A DNA stretch of 64,000 nt from Cecembia rubra (GCF_003014575.1 NZ_PYGF01000001.1:248001-312000); one strand, 5' to 3'; positions 52,461 through 63,400 are shown, counted from the first letter of the stretch. Numbers and translations are program-made. Notes: generated by a model not told the origin, from the sequence alone.

Positions 52461-53324
52461 TCAATTTTTTTGGTAGGCCAGGACATTACAAAAATTATTT
52501 CGGATCAGTTCTATGGACTTTAATTTTCCGCGTAAACCAATTTGTTTAAAAGAATATCCATAACCCTTTAGAAATTCCAAAATTTCATCCGCTTCATAGC
52601 CTGCTGATTGGCAAGCCTCTTTGTTGATTTCAATAATCAGGGTAGGCTTAAATTTGGAAATGCTTTTAGTTGCCCCTTTTAATACTTGAAGCTCAGCACC
52701 TTCTACATCTATTTTTATTAAGTCAACCCGGGAAGGCTGAAGTTTTTCCAATTGATTATCTAAGGTATCCAGTTCAATTTTCTGGATTAAAAAAGTGTGT
52801 TCTGGACTTGGGAAAATGGTATTGACGCCTTCATTACTACCCTCTTTTCCATAAAGGTTTATTTCTCCAGGATTATCTGATAAACCCAACTGAATCGCCT
52901 CAATGGTGTTTTTGTAGCTTGGATTCAGGGAGATATTCACCTTTAACTGGGAGAAAATTTCATCCATAGGTTCAAAAGCCAATACTTTACCACTTGCAGT
53001 GGTTTTTCTTGCAGCCCATAATGCATATTCTCCCTGATTGGCTCCAATATCAATAAAAGTTTTTCCTTTTTTGAGGAATTTTTCAAGTACAAATATGGGG
53101 CGCCAATCATGGGCACCTCTCCAATAAATGGAAGAACCCATACTTTTGGAGATATCCACTTTCATATTTATTCCTCTAAAGCTGAACGTTCTCCATTCCT
53201 TTTCTTTGTATGCTTTTGCGAAAAGGCCTTTCAAGAATTGTACTAAAAAGTAACCTCCTGGAATGATATATAGCCTCCTTGAAAATGCCGCTGCAATTCT
53301 TTCCATGTTCCTGATTTGAATCAT
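52461..53324 (-). CDS. FkbM-family methyltransferase
   Basis: A 287-residue SAM-dependent methyltransferase of the FkbM type. Motif I is TFIDIGANQGEYALWAA and the family signature LIKIDVEGAELQVLKGA is clear. FkbM enzymes O-methylate sugars or polyketides; here the neighbours (GT4 3 bases upstream, flippase downstream) suggest methylation of a surface polysaccharide. The N-terminus (about 35 residues) is a basic/hydrophobic extension, possibly membrane-associating. Confidence 0.9.
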   Translation of the reverse strand: MIQIRNMERIAAAFSRRLYIIPGGYFLVQFLKGLFAKAYKEKEWRTFSFRGINMKVDISKSMGSSIYWRGAHDWRPIFVLEKFLKKGKTFIDIGANQGEYALWAARKTTASGKVLAFEPMDEIFSQLKVNISLNPSYKNTIEAIQLGLSDNPGEINLYGKEGSNEGVNTIFPSPEHTFLIQKIELDTLDNQLEKLQPSRVDLIKIDVEGAELQVLKGATKSISKFKPTLIIEINKEACQSAGYEADEILEFLKGYGYSFKQIGLRGKLKSIELIRNNFCNVLAYQKN

Positions 53325-53326
53325 TT

Positions 53327-54376
53327 CTAATAGGGAAGTACTGAAAATAATTGTTCCTTTCTCCTTCTGAGACTATAGCGCTCAATTATTCTCTGTCTAA
53401 CCATATCTGTATCATTACTTGATATTGGCATTGGAATCCTCCTTTTCATGGTTTTTTCAAGCTTATTAAGATCCCTTATTGGGATAACTTCTCCATTGTC
53501 TCCCACAATTTCTGGAAGAATATTTACCTTGCTGACTATAGGAATACATCCACAAAGCATGGCTTCACAGAGCGCACAGCCAAATCCCTCAAAACTGGAA
53601 AGCTGAAAATAATAACTGTGCCTTAAAAATTCGGATTTTAGCTTTTCATGGGGTAATTTCCCCAAGAATTTTAAGTTTTCGGGAACTTCAAGGCCTTTCG
53701 GATTATCCATTCCTACGATGGTAAATTGACAGTCTTTTAATCTTTTGGCAAGTTCAACTATTAAATCACCACCTTTTAAAATAAACTGGGAGGGAGATAA
53801 AACACTGATAAATGATTTTTGGTGACGTTGTTCAGTTTTTTTCCCTTGCCAGAAAGTTTCGTCAAAGCCATTATGAATTACCTTATATGCAGTTGTTAAT
53901 TTGGGAAAATGAAATAATACTCCGTTTCCAATAGGTTTTCCGTTATCTAGAAAATTGTTTTCACTACTGACCAAAGATTCGCTTACCGGCAGTAATAAGC
54001 TTGCCCATTCATAGGATTTTTTACAGAACCATTTCAAAAGAGGAATTCTTAAACTGCCATAATTTAATTGGGGAATGGAAGCACAATCTGTTCCATGTAG
54101 CACGATATAGACTGGTTTATTGAAAATCTTTCCCAAAAGTGCAGGGAAAAAAGACCAATATCCACCAAAGTGAACAAAGATAATCTTCACTTCATTGATC
54201 CGGGATAAGAGGTGCAAGAACTGGGCTATTAAATAAAACGGTGCCAATTCTTTCCTTGTCCAGTTGTAGGTATTGATAATCAAGTCATACCTTTCAGTCA
54301 ATATTTTGATATCCTGAAGTACAAAAGACTGGAAAGATGGAGTTACAAAAAAAACCTTTGGCTTCCTGGATTTCAT
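53327..54376 (-). CDS. GT4-family glycosyltransferase
   Basis: A 349-residue GT-B glycosyltransferase. The donor-binding domain has ILKGGDLIVELAKRL, FTIVGMDNPKG, and the EX7E-like block SSFEGFGCALCEAMLCGCIPIVS with LPEIVGDNGEVIP. The family transfers sugars from nucleotide donors, probably during surface-glycan synthesis. Its ATG overlaps the stop of the YfhO gene by four bases (ATGA), and fkbM begins 2 bases after its stop, so the genes are tightly linked. Sugar specificity unknown. Confidence 0.9.
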   Translation of the reverse strand: MKSRKPKVFFVTPSFQSFVLQDIKILTERYDLIINTYNWTRKELAPFYLIAQFLHLLSRINEVKIIFVHFGGYWSFFPALLGKIFNKPVYIVLHGTDCASIPQLNYGSLRIPLLKWFCKKSYEWASLLLPVSESLVSSENNFLDNGKPIGNGVLFHFPKLTTAYKVIHNGFDETFWQGKKTEQRHQKSFISVLSPSQFILKGGDLIVELAKRLKDCQFTIVGMDNPKGLEVPENLKFLGKLPHEKLKSEFLRHSYYFQLSSFEGFGCALCEAMLCGCIPIVSKVNILPEIVGDNGEVIPIRDLNKLEKTMKRRIPMPISSNDTDMVRQRIIERYSLRRRKEQLFSVLPY

Positions 54377-56802
54377 GTTTCTATTTTAGCCTGGTAAAAG
54401 CTATATCCAAGTCCTATGATTAATAGTGCAGAAATCAAATATTGCATGATTACTACTATGATTTTGGTTTTGAAATAGGACTCAGGTTCAAATTGCATAA
54501 TGACTGTGGAAATTCCCTGGGGAACCTCAATACCTCTCAGTAGGTAATTGGTCCTGATAATGGAAGCATTATTCCCATTGATGCTTGCTTTCCAGCCTTT
54601 AGGGTAAAATACCTCAGAAAACACAACCAGACCACCTTCCGTTGCATCTACTTCATATTCCAAGAGATAGGGTTTTCTATTGATCAATTTTACCGTACCT
54701 CTACCGGTTTTTTGCTTTCCAAATTCGGATTCATTTACGGTTGCTGTGAATTTTGTGTCAATACTTGCGACCAAATTGATTTCCTCATCATTAGTAATCA
54801 CATTTTTTATTTCAGAAGGGAACCAGGCCACCCCATTGGCCTCAGGGTTTAAGAAAACAGCATTTTCTCCTCTTCCTGCCATTAGGTATTTGGTGTTTAG
54901 CATGTTGAGGGCATTCAGCCCCTTCCAGTCGAACTCACCTTCTTGGGCTTTTTGAATGAAGGCCTGCATTTCGGGCCCCAATACATTTTCAATTAATTCC
55001 TGATAGCGCTTCATCTTGGCACCATGATATCCTCCAATACTGTTATGGTAATAACTTATCCTGGCATCATTAAAAGGATTATCAATGTTCAATACCCTGT
55101 AATAATCTTTGTCCTGGAGTATTTTTTCATCAGCTGGTGTAATGGAGAAAAATTGTTCAGATGGATTGTATTGCATAGCATCATCTCCCAAATACCTTCT
55201 GTTGACAGTCCAAAGGTCAATAATAAGCATTACTGCCATACCCAAAGCTGCTAATTGTAGGGATAACCTTTTGGTTAAAGCTGCCCAAATTAGTCCCGCA
55301 GATAGCACAATTAGTAAAATAGATTTTAAAGCACTGCTTTTTAACATGGTTTTCCTGTCTTCCATTAGGGCATCTGCCAGCCAATCAGGGAAGTTGCTGT
55401 CAATGGGTGCTCTAAAGCTGAACATTCCAGCAAATAGCCAGAAAAATGCAGCAAGCCCTGCTGTAGTACCCAGGGCGATCAATAAGTTTTTGTTGAAATT
55501 GTCTTTTAAATTGGATTTAAAAAGATTTTCAAGACCTAATACTCCCAATACCGGTATGGCAAATAAAGCCATGGACAGGGCCATGGTTACCGCTCTGAAT
55601 TTGTTGTAACCAGGCAAAAAATCAAACAGAGTATAATTGAACCATTCTAGGTTCTTTCCCCAGGCTAGTAAAAGTGACAGAACTGTAATGCTGAGGAAAA
55701 TTGATTTCTGTCTTTTGGGAGTGTAAAGAATGCCTAAAACAAAAAGAAATACCATAATGGCTCCTCCGTATATTGGGCCACCGGTTCCGGGTTGATCTCC
55801 CCAATACGTTCTCGCGTTCTTTACAAAATCTCTGGTCTGTGCCGCATCAATTCCATTTGATCTAAGGGCTTGTTCTGTTTTAGAGTTATCTGGTAATGCC
55901 TCTGTACTGCCTCCCCCATAAAGGTATGGTACAAGTAGGGTCAAGGTCTCTAATTTACCCTGAGACCAATTGAATGCATAATCCTTGTCCAAGCCTGATG
56001 AAGTTACTTGTGCCGAACCCAAATTTCCAGGTCCTCGGGTAGAATAGGGGCTATATTCCAACACGGTCATGAATCTGCTAAGGTTTGCGCCTACAGCTAT
56101 GATCAAACCTATTATCAAAATGCCCAGTGCTTTTGCAAAAGCTCCAAAAAGCTTTGATTTATAAACATGGACCAATTCTCCAATACCATAAATCAACACT
56201 ACCAAAACTGTGTAATAGGTAATCTGCAGGTGGTTAAATTTCAACTGAAGCATCAACCCAAATGCAAAAAGGGCCAAGCCAATTAAGTACTTTCTTTGGA
56301 AAGTAAGATGGATTCCCGCAAGGATGAAAGGTATAAGACAGATGGCCCAGATTTTAGCATTATGTCCTGCATCCAGACTGATCAAATGGAAGGTGTTAAA
56401 AGCAAAGGCAATTGAACCTAGGATTGAAAATTCAGGCCTGACTTTGAAACTCAAAAGTAGGATATACATGGCCACCATGCCAAAAAACAGGGAATTGACA
56501 GGATGGGGAAGACCTAGGGTGATAATTTTGGTTAATGTATTGGTGATGTCACCCGGAACTTCAAAACTCACCAAATAGGCCGGCATACCACTGAACATTC
56601 TCGAGGCCCAAAGCGCCTCATCTCCGGTTTCTTTCCTGTAGTCCAGGATTTCTTTTGAAGCGCCTTCCCATTGGAGGATATCGTATTGGAATATAATTTT
56701 CCCATCGAAGATTACTGGGGAAAAATAAAGTACAACTACCAGGTAAAAAAAGACAATACCAACCAAATGGGGCAAAATATCTTTCTTGAAATTGATCTGC
56801 AT
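54373..56802 (-). CDS. YfhO-family multi-pass membrane protein
   Basis: An 809-residue protein with twelve or more predicted transmembrane segments and a C-terminal extracytoplasmic domain (from about residue 570, DEKILQDKDYYRVLNIDNPFNDARISYYHN). The start resembles GT-C glycosyltransferases (FFYLVVVLYFSPVIFDGK, QYDILQWEGASKEILDY, WASRMFSGMPAYLVS). YfhO-type proteins are implicated in polysaccharide or lipoteichoic-acid glycosylation in Firmicutes; in Bacteroidota they are poorly known. It is the first gene of a cluster with GT4, FkbM and a flippase, supporting a surface-glycan role. Confidence 0.85.
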   Translation of the reverse strand: MQINFKKDILPHLVGIVFFYLVVVLYFSPVIFDGKIIFQYDILQWEGASKEILDYRKETGDEALWASRMFSGMPAYLVSFEVPGDITNTLTKIITLGLPHPVNSLFFGMVAMYILLLSFKVRPEFSILGSIAFAFNTFHLISLDAGHNAKIWAICLIPFILAGIHLTFQRKYLIGLALFAFGLMLQLKFNHLQITYYTVLVVLIYGIGELVHVYKSKLFGAFAKALGILIIGLIIAVGANLSRFMTVLEYSPYSTRGPGNLGSAQVTSSGLDKDYAFNWSQGKLETLTLLVPYLYGGGSTEALPDNSKTEQALRSNGIDAAQTRDFVKNARTYWGDQPGTGGPIYGGAIMVFLFVLGILYTPKRQKSIFLSITVLSLLLAWGKNLEWFNYTLFDFLPGYNKFRAVTMALSMALFAIPVLGVLGLENLFKSNLKDNFNKNLLIALGTTAGLAAFFWLFAGMFSFRAPIDSNFPDWLADALMEDRKTMLKSSALKSILLIVLSAGLIWAALTKRLSLQLAALGMAVMLIIDLWTVNRRYLGDDAMQYNPSEQFFSITPADEKILQDKDYYRVLNIDNPFNDARISYYHNSIGGYHGAKMKRYQELIENVLGPEMQAFIQKAQEGEFDWKGLNALNMLNTKYLMAGRGENAVFLNPEANGVAWFPSEIKNVITNDEEINLVASIDTKFTATVNESEFGKQKTGRGTVKLINRKPYLLEYEVDATEGGLVVFSEVFYPKGWKASINGNNASIIRTNYLLRGIEVPQGISTVIMQFEPESYFKTKIIVVIMQYLISALLIIGLGYSFYQAKIET

Positions 56803-57013
56803 TTTTCTCGTTGCATTTTAAAGTCAGTCCGCAAATTAGGAATAAAAGGGAAAAGCATGGCCGAAAAAATCCAAATTGTATTTTCAAACACAAAAATTTC
56901 AGGAAAGGATTGGGAAAAAACCGAAGAGGTCAGGTCCCCAAAGTTCATTATGTATGCAGACATTCCGCAATAACCAAATTAATTCCTATTTTTGCCTCAA
57001 ATAGAATGCAGGC
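56803..57013. other. Short divergent intergenic region between YfhO and ffh
   Basis: Contains the ffh promoter element at 56987. A 38-codon plus-strand frame beginning at 56858 (MAEKIQIVF...) is open but has no supporting feature and no known relative, so I do not call it. Confidence 0.35.
56987..56994 (+). promoter_or_regulatory. Bacteroidota -7 promoter element of ffh (TATTTTTG)
   Basis: Exact TAnnTTTG match 20 bases upstream of the ffh ATG, the same spacing as in dnaG. The -33 box is weak. Confidence 0.5.
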
Positions 57014-58351
57014 ATGTTTGATAATCTTAGTTTAAAATTAGATAGAGCTTTTAAGACCCTCAAGGGTACCGGTAAAATCACCGAAATCAATGTGGCCACT
57101 ACTGTAAAGGAAATCCGTAGGGCCCTGATTGATGCGGACGTGAATTATAAAGTTGCCAAGGAAGTAACTGATACCATCAAAGAACAGGCATTGGGCAGGG
57201 ACGTGTTGATAGCGGTATCACCAGGCCAGTTGTTGGTAAAGATCACACAGGAGGAGTTGACCAAATTGATGGGTGGATCGAAAGTGGATGTAAACATCAA
57301 AGGAGATCCAGCGGTGATTTTGATTTCGGGTTTGCAGGGTTCGGGTAAGACTACTTTTTCTGGTAAGTTTGCCAATTTATTGAAAAAACAAGGCAGACAG
57401 GTTCTATTGGCAGCTTGTGATATTTACCGACCTGCTGCGATCGACCAGTTGAAAGTATTGGGAGAGCAGATCGGAGTGGAAGTATATGCTGAGCCCGAAA
57501 ATAAGAATGCCCTTGAAATTGCCAGTAGGGCAGTAGAATATGCCAAGAAAAACGGTAAGAAGATAGTCATCATCGATACTGCGGGCCGTTTGGCAGTTGA
57601 CGAGCAGATGATGAAGGAAATTGAAGCCCTCAAAAAGGCCCTCAATCCTTCGGAGACGCTTTTTGTAGTGGACTCCATGACTGGTCAGGATGCAGTCAAT
57701 ACAGCCAAAACATTTGATGAAAGACTGAATTTTGATGGTGTAGTATTGACCAAATTGGATGGTGATACCCGTGGTGGTGCGGCCATTTCTATCCGTCACG
57801 TAGTCAATAAGCCGATCAAATTTATTTCTACAGGTGAAAAAATGGAAAACATTGATGTTTTCCACCCTGATAGGATGGCCCAGAGAATCTTGGGCATGGG
57901 AGACGTGATCTCTTTGGTAGAGCGTGCCCAACAGACATTTGACGAAGATGAAGCCAAGCGTATCAATGCCAAGATCCGTAAAAACCAGTTCAATTTTGAC
58001 GATTTCCTTTCCCAACTGGAGCAGATCAAGAAAATGGGTAACATCAAGGATCTTGTGGGGATGATTCCGGGCATGGGCAAGGCCATGAAAGGATTGGATA
58101 TAGATGACGACTCTTTCAAACCTATTGAAGCCATTATCAGAAGTATGACCCCTGCTGAAAGGGAGGATCCGGATATCATTGACGGAAACAGAAGAAAGAG
58201 AATTGCCAACGGCAGCGGAAGAAGTATTACAGAAGTCAATAACCTAATGAAGCAGTTTGCCGATATGCGAAAGCTGATGAAGCAGATGAATAAAATGGGC
58301 GGTGCCAAAAAGGCCATTGGAAATATGATTCCTGGAATGGGAAGAAGGTAA
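57014..58351 (+). CDS. ffh: Signal recognition particle GTPase Ffh
   Basis: A 445-residue SRP54 homologue that targets membrane proteins co-translationally. NG domain: four-helix N part (FKTLKGTGKITE), P-loop GLQGSGKTT, DIYRPAAIDQL, DTAGR and TKLDGD. M domain: methionine-rich C-terminus (GNIKDLVGMIPGMGKAMK, MRKLMKQMNKMGGAKKAIGNMIPGM), which binds the 4.5S RNA and signal peptides. Full length. Its own promoter lies 20 bases upstream. Confidence 0.98.
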   Translation: MFDNLSLKLDRAFKTLKGTGKITEINVATTVKEIRRALIDADVNYKVAKEVTDTIKEQALGRDVLIAVSPGQLLVKITQEELTKLMGGSKVDVNIKGDPAVILISGLQGSGKTTFSGKFANLLKKQGRQVLLAACDIYRPAAIDQLKVLGEQIGVEVYAEPENKNALEIASRAVEYAKKNGKKIVIIDTAGRLAVDEQMMKEIEALKKALNPSETLFVVDSMTGQDAVNTAKTFDERLNFDGVVLTKLDGDTRGGAAISIRHVVNKPIKFISTGEKMENIDVFHPDRMAQRILGMGDVISLVERAQQTFDEDEAKRINAKIRKNQFNFDDFLSQLEQIKKMGNIKDLVGMIPGMGKAMKGLDIDDDSFKPIEAIIRSMTPAEREDPDIIDGNRRKRIANGSGRSITEVNNLMKQFADMRKLMKQMNKMGGAKKAIGNMIPGMGRR

Positions 58352-58443
58352 AGAATGGACCAGGTAAAATTTGGAAGGAGGATTTCATGAGGGTACAAGG
58401 ATGTGACTCGGAAACAATTGACATCAAGTTTTCCTGATGGAAA

Positions 58444-59565
58444 TTAAGGGCTTTTTAGCTTATATCTTTTTCCAGGTAAAGACTGTATATATCCCTCAAA
58501 TTCAAGGTTTAATAACCTGATAGCTAAAGTGGAAACAGATGTATCGAGCAGCAATGCCATCGTATCTATTTCCACTTCTTTTTTTGTCTGCAAGAGGAGG
58601 ATGATTTCCTGGTCTTCCTGTTCAAATTTGGAAAGGTCCCAAGTAAGGGATGCATTGTCTTTAAGGGAATGTTTGGACCAGGAAAGGCATTCTTCCAGGT
58701 CTTTGGGACCTGTATAAATAGAAGCTTTCATGCTTCTGATCAAATTATTGCATCCTTCACTGAAGGGTGCCTGAAGATTGCCCGGTACTGCCAAAACCTC
58801 TTTGTTGTAGCTGTAGGCAATTTCAGCGGTAATCAATGCCCCCCCTTTTTTAGCCGCTTCCACAACTATCAGGGCATCTGAAAGTCCGGCTATGACCCTG
58901 TTTCTTTTAGGGAAATTGGTGGGATGCATGATGGTACCTGGGGAAAATTCACTCAAAAGTCCTCCTTCTTCAAGCATGCTTTGTGCGGTTGCTTTGTGTG
59001 CTGAAGGATAGATTTGATCCACTGAGGAGCCCAAAACGGCAATTGTGGGAAGATTATGGTTGAGTGCATTTCGGTGTGCTTCAATGTCTACCCCGTAAGC
59101 CAATCCACTGATTACCGTAGGCTGATAGGGGGCAAGGTCTTCAATGATCTTTTTGGTGATGGCTTTACCATATTCCGTAATATTCCGGGTACCTACGATT
59201 CCAATCGTTCTTGCAGGATTGAAATTGATATTTCCTTTATAAAAAAGTACAACAGGACAGTCTTCCAACCCCTTTAATCTTAGCGGAAAATTTTTGTCTG
59301 AAAAAGTTACAATTTCGATGTTTTTTTTCCGGCAGGCATGAATGACGTCTTCGGCAGACTTCAGGTACTCCTGTTTATTGGCCCTAAATGAAAGCAGCTT
59401 AGGACTGATCCTGGGGATTTTAGCAGCTTTGCCGGCGGGCATTTCAAAGAAGTTTTTGGCAGAACCTGCATAACCCACGATATTCCTACAGATGGCAGGG
59501 CCTATTTGTGGTATAAAGTTGAGCGCTATTTCATATACCAGATCATCTTTCTCCTGGACCAACAT
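58444..59565 (-). CDS. dprA: DNA-processing protein DprA
   Basis: A 373-residue DprA/Smf protein, which loads RecA on incoming ssDNA during natural transformation. The Rossmann core shows TIGIVGTRNITEYGK, VISGLAYGVDIEAHRNAL, TIAVLGSSVDQIYPSAH and the SEFSPGT motif. The N-terminal helix-hairpin region and a C-terminal winged-helix domain (EVEIDTMALLLDTSVSTLAIRLL) complete the usual architecture. Its start overlaps the MerR gene by 23 bases, so the two are cotranscribed. No other competence gene is in the window. Confidence 0.95.
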   Translation of the reverse strand: MLVQEKDDLVYEIALNFIPQIGPAICRNIVGYAGSAKNFFEMPAGKAAKIPRISPKLLSFRANKQEYLKSAEDVIHACRKKNIEIVTFSDKNFPLRLKGLEDCPVVLFYKGNINFNPARTIGIVGTRNITEYGKAITKKIIEDLAPYQPTVISGLAYGVDIEAHRNALNHNLPTIAVLGSSVDQIYPSAHKATAQSMLEEGGLLSEFSPGTIMHPTNFPKRNRVIAGLSDALIVVEAAKKGGALITAEIAYSYNKEVLAVPGNLQAPFSEGCNNLIRSMKASIYTGPKDLEECLSWSKHSLKDNASLTWDLSKFEQEDQEIILLLQTKKEVEIDTMALLLDTSVSTLAIRLLNLEFEGYIQSLPGKRYKLKSP

Positions 59566-59899
59566 GCATTTTGTCTCTAATTTCGATTAAAAAACGTTTG
59601 ATTTGATGAAGCCTGTCCACCATACTTGCTTTGTCAAAAACTTGTTCCTCATCTTTTTTGATCACTTCCTGAGCACCTTGAAGCGTATATCCCTTTACCT
59701 TCACCAATTGGTAGATGTAGCGGATTTTTTCAATGTCATCTTTGGTAAACCTCCTGTTGCCCTTTTTATCCTTTTTGGGTTTGATGATGTCAAATTCACC
59801 CTCCCAATACCGAATGAGTGATGGGGCTACCTTAAACATACTGGCTACTTCGCCTATGGAGTAATACTTTTTCTCAATTTCTCTTTCTTTGTATGGCAC
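59543..59899 (-). CDS. MerR-family transcriptional regulator
   Basis: A 118-residue MerR-type protein with an intact winged-helix N-terminus (YYSIGEVASMFKVAPSLIRYWEGEF, NRRFTKDDIEKIRYIYQLVKVKGYTLQGA). The C-terminal part is short and has no metal-binding cysteines, so the effector is unclear; this short form is the usual Bacteroidota version, often linked to dprA. It overlaps dprA by 23 bases. Confidence 0.9.
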   Translation of the reverse strand: MPYKEREIEKKYYSIGEVASMFKVAPSLIRYWEGEFDIIKPKKDKKGNRRFTKDDIEKIRYIYQLVKVKGYTLQGAQEVIKKDEEQVFDKASMVDRLHQIKRFLIEIRDKMHVGPGER

Positions 59900-60060
59900 G
59901 GCTTTCGGTTTTAGGTTTCAGTGTTCAGTTCAAATTTGGTTCCAATCTTCAAAAATTAAAGGATTATCTAAATTTACTTTGCCTTTTTCAAGAAGTAAAC
60001 TGTTTTTTAATCGATTAATTTTAAATCACTGATAATCAGGCTTATATTTTCTTCCTTCTT

Positions 60061-60393
60061 TTATTTTTCTGTATGGAATATTCTTTTCATCAATTGCCAT
60101 TTTTCACCGGATTTTGAACCAGGTAAGGCCTGTTGATAGGTGGACATTAAATTTTCCCATTGCTGTACTATCGGGCTATTGGCATCTATTTCATTTTTCC
60201 TTTCGAAAGAAAAGGAAGCATCTGTATCCATGATCAAAAACAGGCGGTTTTCCCATCGGAAAATTTCCATGGATAGGATTCCTGCTTCTTTGAAGCTGTC
60301 CAAAATTTCAGGCCAAACAGCTTGGTGGTGCTTCTCATATTCTTCGATAAGATTTGGATCATTTTTCAAATCCAGTGCTAAACAATATCTCAT
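60061..60393 (-). CDS. rhaM: L-rhamnose mutarotase
   Basis: A 110-residue enzyme of the RhaM (DUF718) family that interconverts alpha- and beta-L-rhamnose. Marks: CLALDLKNDPNLIEEYEKHHQAVWPEI at the start and MEIFRWENRLFLIMDTDASFSF. The usual acid-base His lies in EYEKHHQAVWP. No other rhamnose gene is in the window, so it may act on a related sugar such as L-fucose, which this family can also handle in some organisms. Confidence 0.85.
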   Translation of the reverse strand: MRYCLALDLKNDPNLIEEYEKHHQAVWPEILDSFKEAGILSMEIFRWENRLFLIMDTDASFSFERKNEIDANSPIVQQWENLMSTYQQALPGSKSGEKWQLMKRIFHTEK

Positions 60394-60494
60394 AAACTAA
60401 AATATTTGCGCAATAATTGGACTTTAGTGTAATTTTTAAAACATTTTTCAAAATAGGTTTTTATATTGAATAGTTAACCTTGCCTGATTTATTC

Positions 60495-63400
60495 ATGCCT
60501 GAAAATTTTACTCGGTACTTCTTTTTCCTTTTCTTCCTTTTCCTGGGTCAGGCAAATAACAGTTTCGCCCAGCTCTCTACGGTAGGAAGGGAATTCTGGC
60601 TGGGATTTATGGAGAATAACCGGGTACAGAATTTTAATAACCCTGCCAACTCAGCTTTGGATTTTGGGATTGTTTTGATTACAGCTGCAGAACCTGCTAT
60701 TGGGGTTATTCAATATGGCGGAAGGCAGGTTAACTTTAACTTACAGCAGGGAGAGCAGTTTTTTTATAAAATTACAGACCAGGATATGCTTCACCGGAGT
60801 ACAGGCATTGTGGAGAGTAAAGGTGTATATGTACAATCCAGTGGGAATGTTTCAGTTTACGCTTTTAATGAACGTGCCAGGTCGGCAGATGGAACAGTAG
60901 TTTTGCCGATACCTTCATTGGGAAAGGATTATTTTGTAGTGTCACACTTTGAAACCATGACAGCTCCCACAGGTCTTCCTTATTTCCCGAATGTTAACGA
61001 TGAAAGTTTGTTTTTAATAGTAGGAGTGGAAGACAATACACGCATTGAAGTCGTGCCCTCAGCATTTACTTTAAATGGAAATGCTGCAAACACACCATTT
61101 TATATCAACTTGAATGCAGGGCAATCCTATCAGGTAAAGGCAAAAGCTGATCTTACCGGTTCTAGGGTTCGTGTAGTCGGGGATAATATTGATGATTGTA
61201 AAAATATCGCAGTTTTTGGAGGGAATAAATGGACCAGCGTAGGTAATTGTGGGGGGGCTAATGATCACCTGTTTCAACAACTCTATCCTACAAAAACATG
61301 GGGGACAGATTACCTGCATATTTCTTTAGCAGGTAGGACATCTGGAGAACTTGTTAAAGTAATGGCATCTGAAAATAATACCCAAGTGATGGTTGATGGT
61401 CAACTTGTTGGCTCAATTGATGCTGGTAAATTCTTGACATTTGATTTTGAATCAGATGTTGTAAAGAGAATACAGTCAGATAAGCCTTCCTCGGTCACAG
61501 TCTTTTCCAAAAGCCAGGAATGCAATAAGCCTGGTTCCCCTTTATTTCAGGATGGAGATCCCTTTATGATCAGTTATAGTCCAACTCAACAGCTTCTTAG
61601 GTCCGTAACTTTCAATGCCATCCAATTACCTGTGGTGACTGCCCATTATGTAAATATAATTGTCAAAACAACTTCTACCGGAACTACAAGGCTTGATGGA
61701 CAGAACATAGGTAATCGATTTACGCCTTTTCCCCAACAGGCTGAGTTTTCCTATGCCAGAATTCCAATCAATCAGGGAGTTCATAGCCTTTCCAACCCAG
61801 ATGGCTTTATTGCTTATGTTTATGGATTTGGGGACGTGGAATCCTATGGTTATGCGGCAGGAGCTAGTTTAGATAATCTTAACTTCGAAGTTGAACCACT
61901 TTATGAATTTGATATTGAGGGGGATAAAGTAGCATGCTTAAATCAAAATGCTAAGTGGCAAATTTTTCCAGAGAATGAAATCTTCACTTATTTTCTTTGG
62001 GATTTTGGGGATGGAACTGGGCTGAAAGAGGGAAAAGAGGTAGAGCATATTTTTACTCAAAAAGGGGAATATGAGGTAAAGGTCATTGCTTCTGTTAGCC
62101 AAACGAGCTGTGACCTTCAGGAAGAAGTAGTCTTCAAGGTAGAAGTGACTGATGTTGGAGGAGAGATCATTGGCCCCACTTCAGTTTGTCCAGATGTGGA
62201 AGAAATAACCTATAATTTTAAATCTTCAGATACATTCCAAAAGGTGGACTGGCGACAAGTAGGAGGTGAGGTCATTGCTAAGGACGATAAACAAGGTTCC
62301 ATTACGATTCGATGGGGAGAGGCCAATCCCAATGCAGCAATATATGCTATACCCTATACTACAGAAGGCTGCCCATTGGAAGAGATTGAGCTCCGAGTTA
62401 TTATCAATCCAGTAATTCAATCAATCATACCTCAGGGGCAAAAACAGGTCTGCTTTGAACCTGAAGGAGAATATGAATACACAGTTTCCAATGCAATGAA
62501 TTTCAGGGCTTATGAATGGTTTGTAGAAAATGGGACTTTCATAGGGGATTCTGAAGGATCAAAAGTAAAAATTAAATGGGATTCCCCTGGTGTGACAGGA
62601 AGGGTTTGGTACAAAGAATACAGCCTGATTGATGAATCCTGTGAAGGGGAATCACCAAGATTGGAAGTCACCGTCAATCAGGCATTTATTATGCAAAGCC
62701 CGGAAAAAACAGATGTTTCCTGTTATGGCGGAAATGATGGTCAAATTTTTTTAAACATCGAGGGGGGCGTCCTTCCTTACAAATTTGAGTGGAGTCATGA
62801 TGCATCTTTGAATGCTCCCAGAGCCATTGGATTAAAAGCAGGGACATACAACGTAAAGGTAATTGATGGTTTTGGTTGTGAAATATTGGCTGAGGAGGTT
62901 GAAATCAGACAACCACAAACATTGCAAATTTCATCTATTGAGACTTTTGGTACCACATGTTTTGGAAAGGCAGATGGAAGAGCAGTGCTTTCAATCCAAG
63001 GAGGAACAGCACCTTATTTTATTAATTACCAAGATGCAATTTTTAATGAAAATTTAATTTTCTTGGAAAACTTGGAGGGGAAACAGTATTCACTTAAACT
63101 AAAAGATAGTAAAGGATGCTTTCTGAATTTGGAATTTGGGATTGATTCCCCTTTACCTGCACAATTGGAAATTACACAAACCCGCTCCAGTTGCCCCGGC
63201 CAGTCTAATGGTGAATTAATGGTCATTCCTTCCCTGGGCTTCACACCATTGCATTACCGTTGGGATTATGATGGTGGTCAGGGGCAATTACTTTCCGGTC
63301 TCCCCAAAGGAATATATCAGGTAATCGCAACCGATGCCAATGGATGTGAGGCTATCGGGACTTCTGAGGTTAGGGAAACTCCGCCGGTGGTTAGGATGCC

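Noticed and set aside
56671-56973. Plus-strand frame of 100 codons overlapping the YfhO gene start, with a short core at 56858
   Set aside because: Most of it is antisense to the YfhO coding region; the 38-codon remainder has no relative I recognise.
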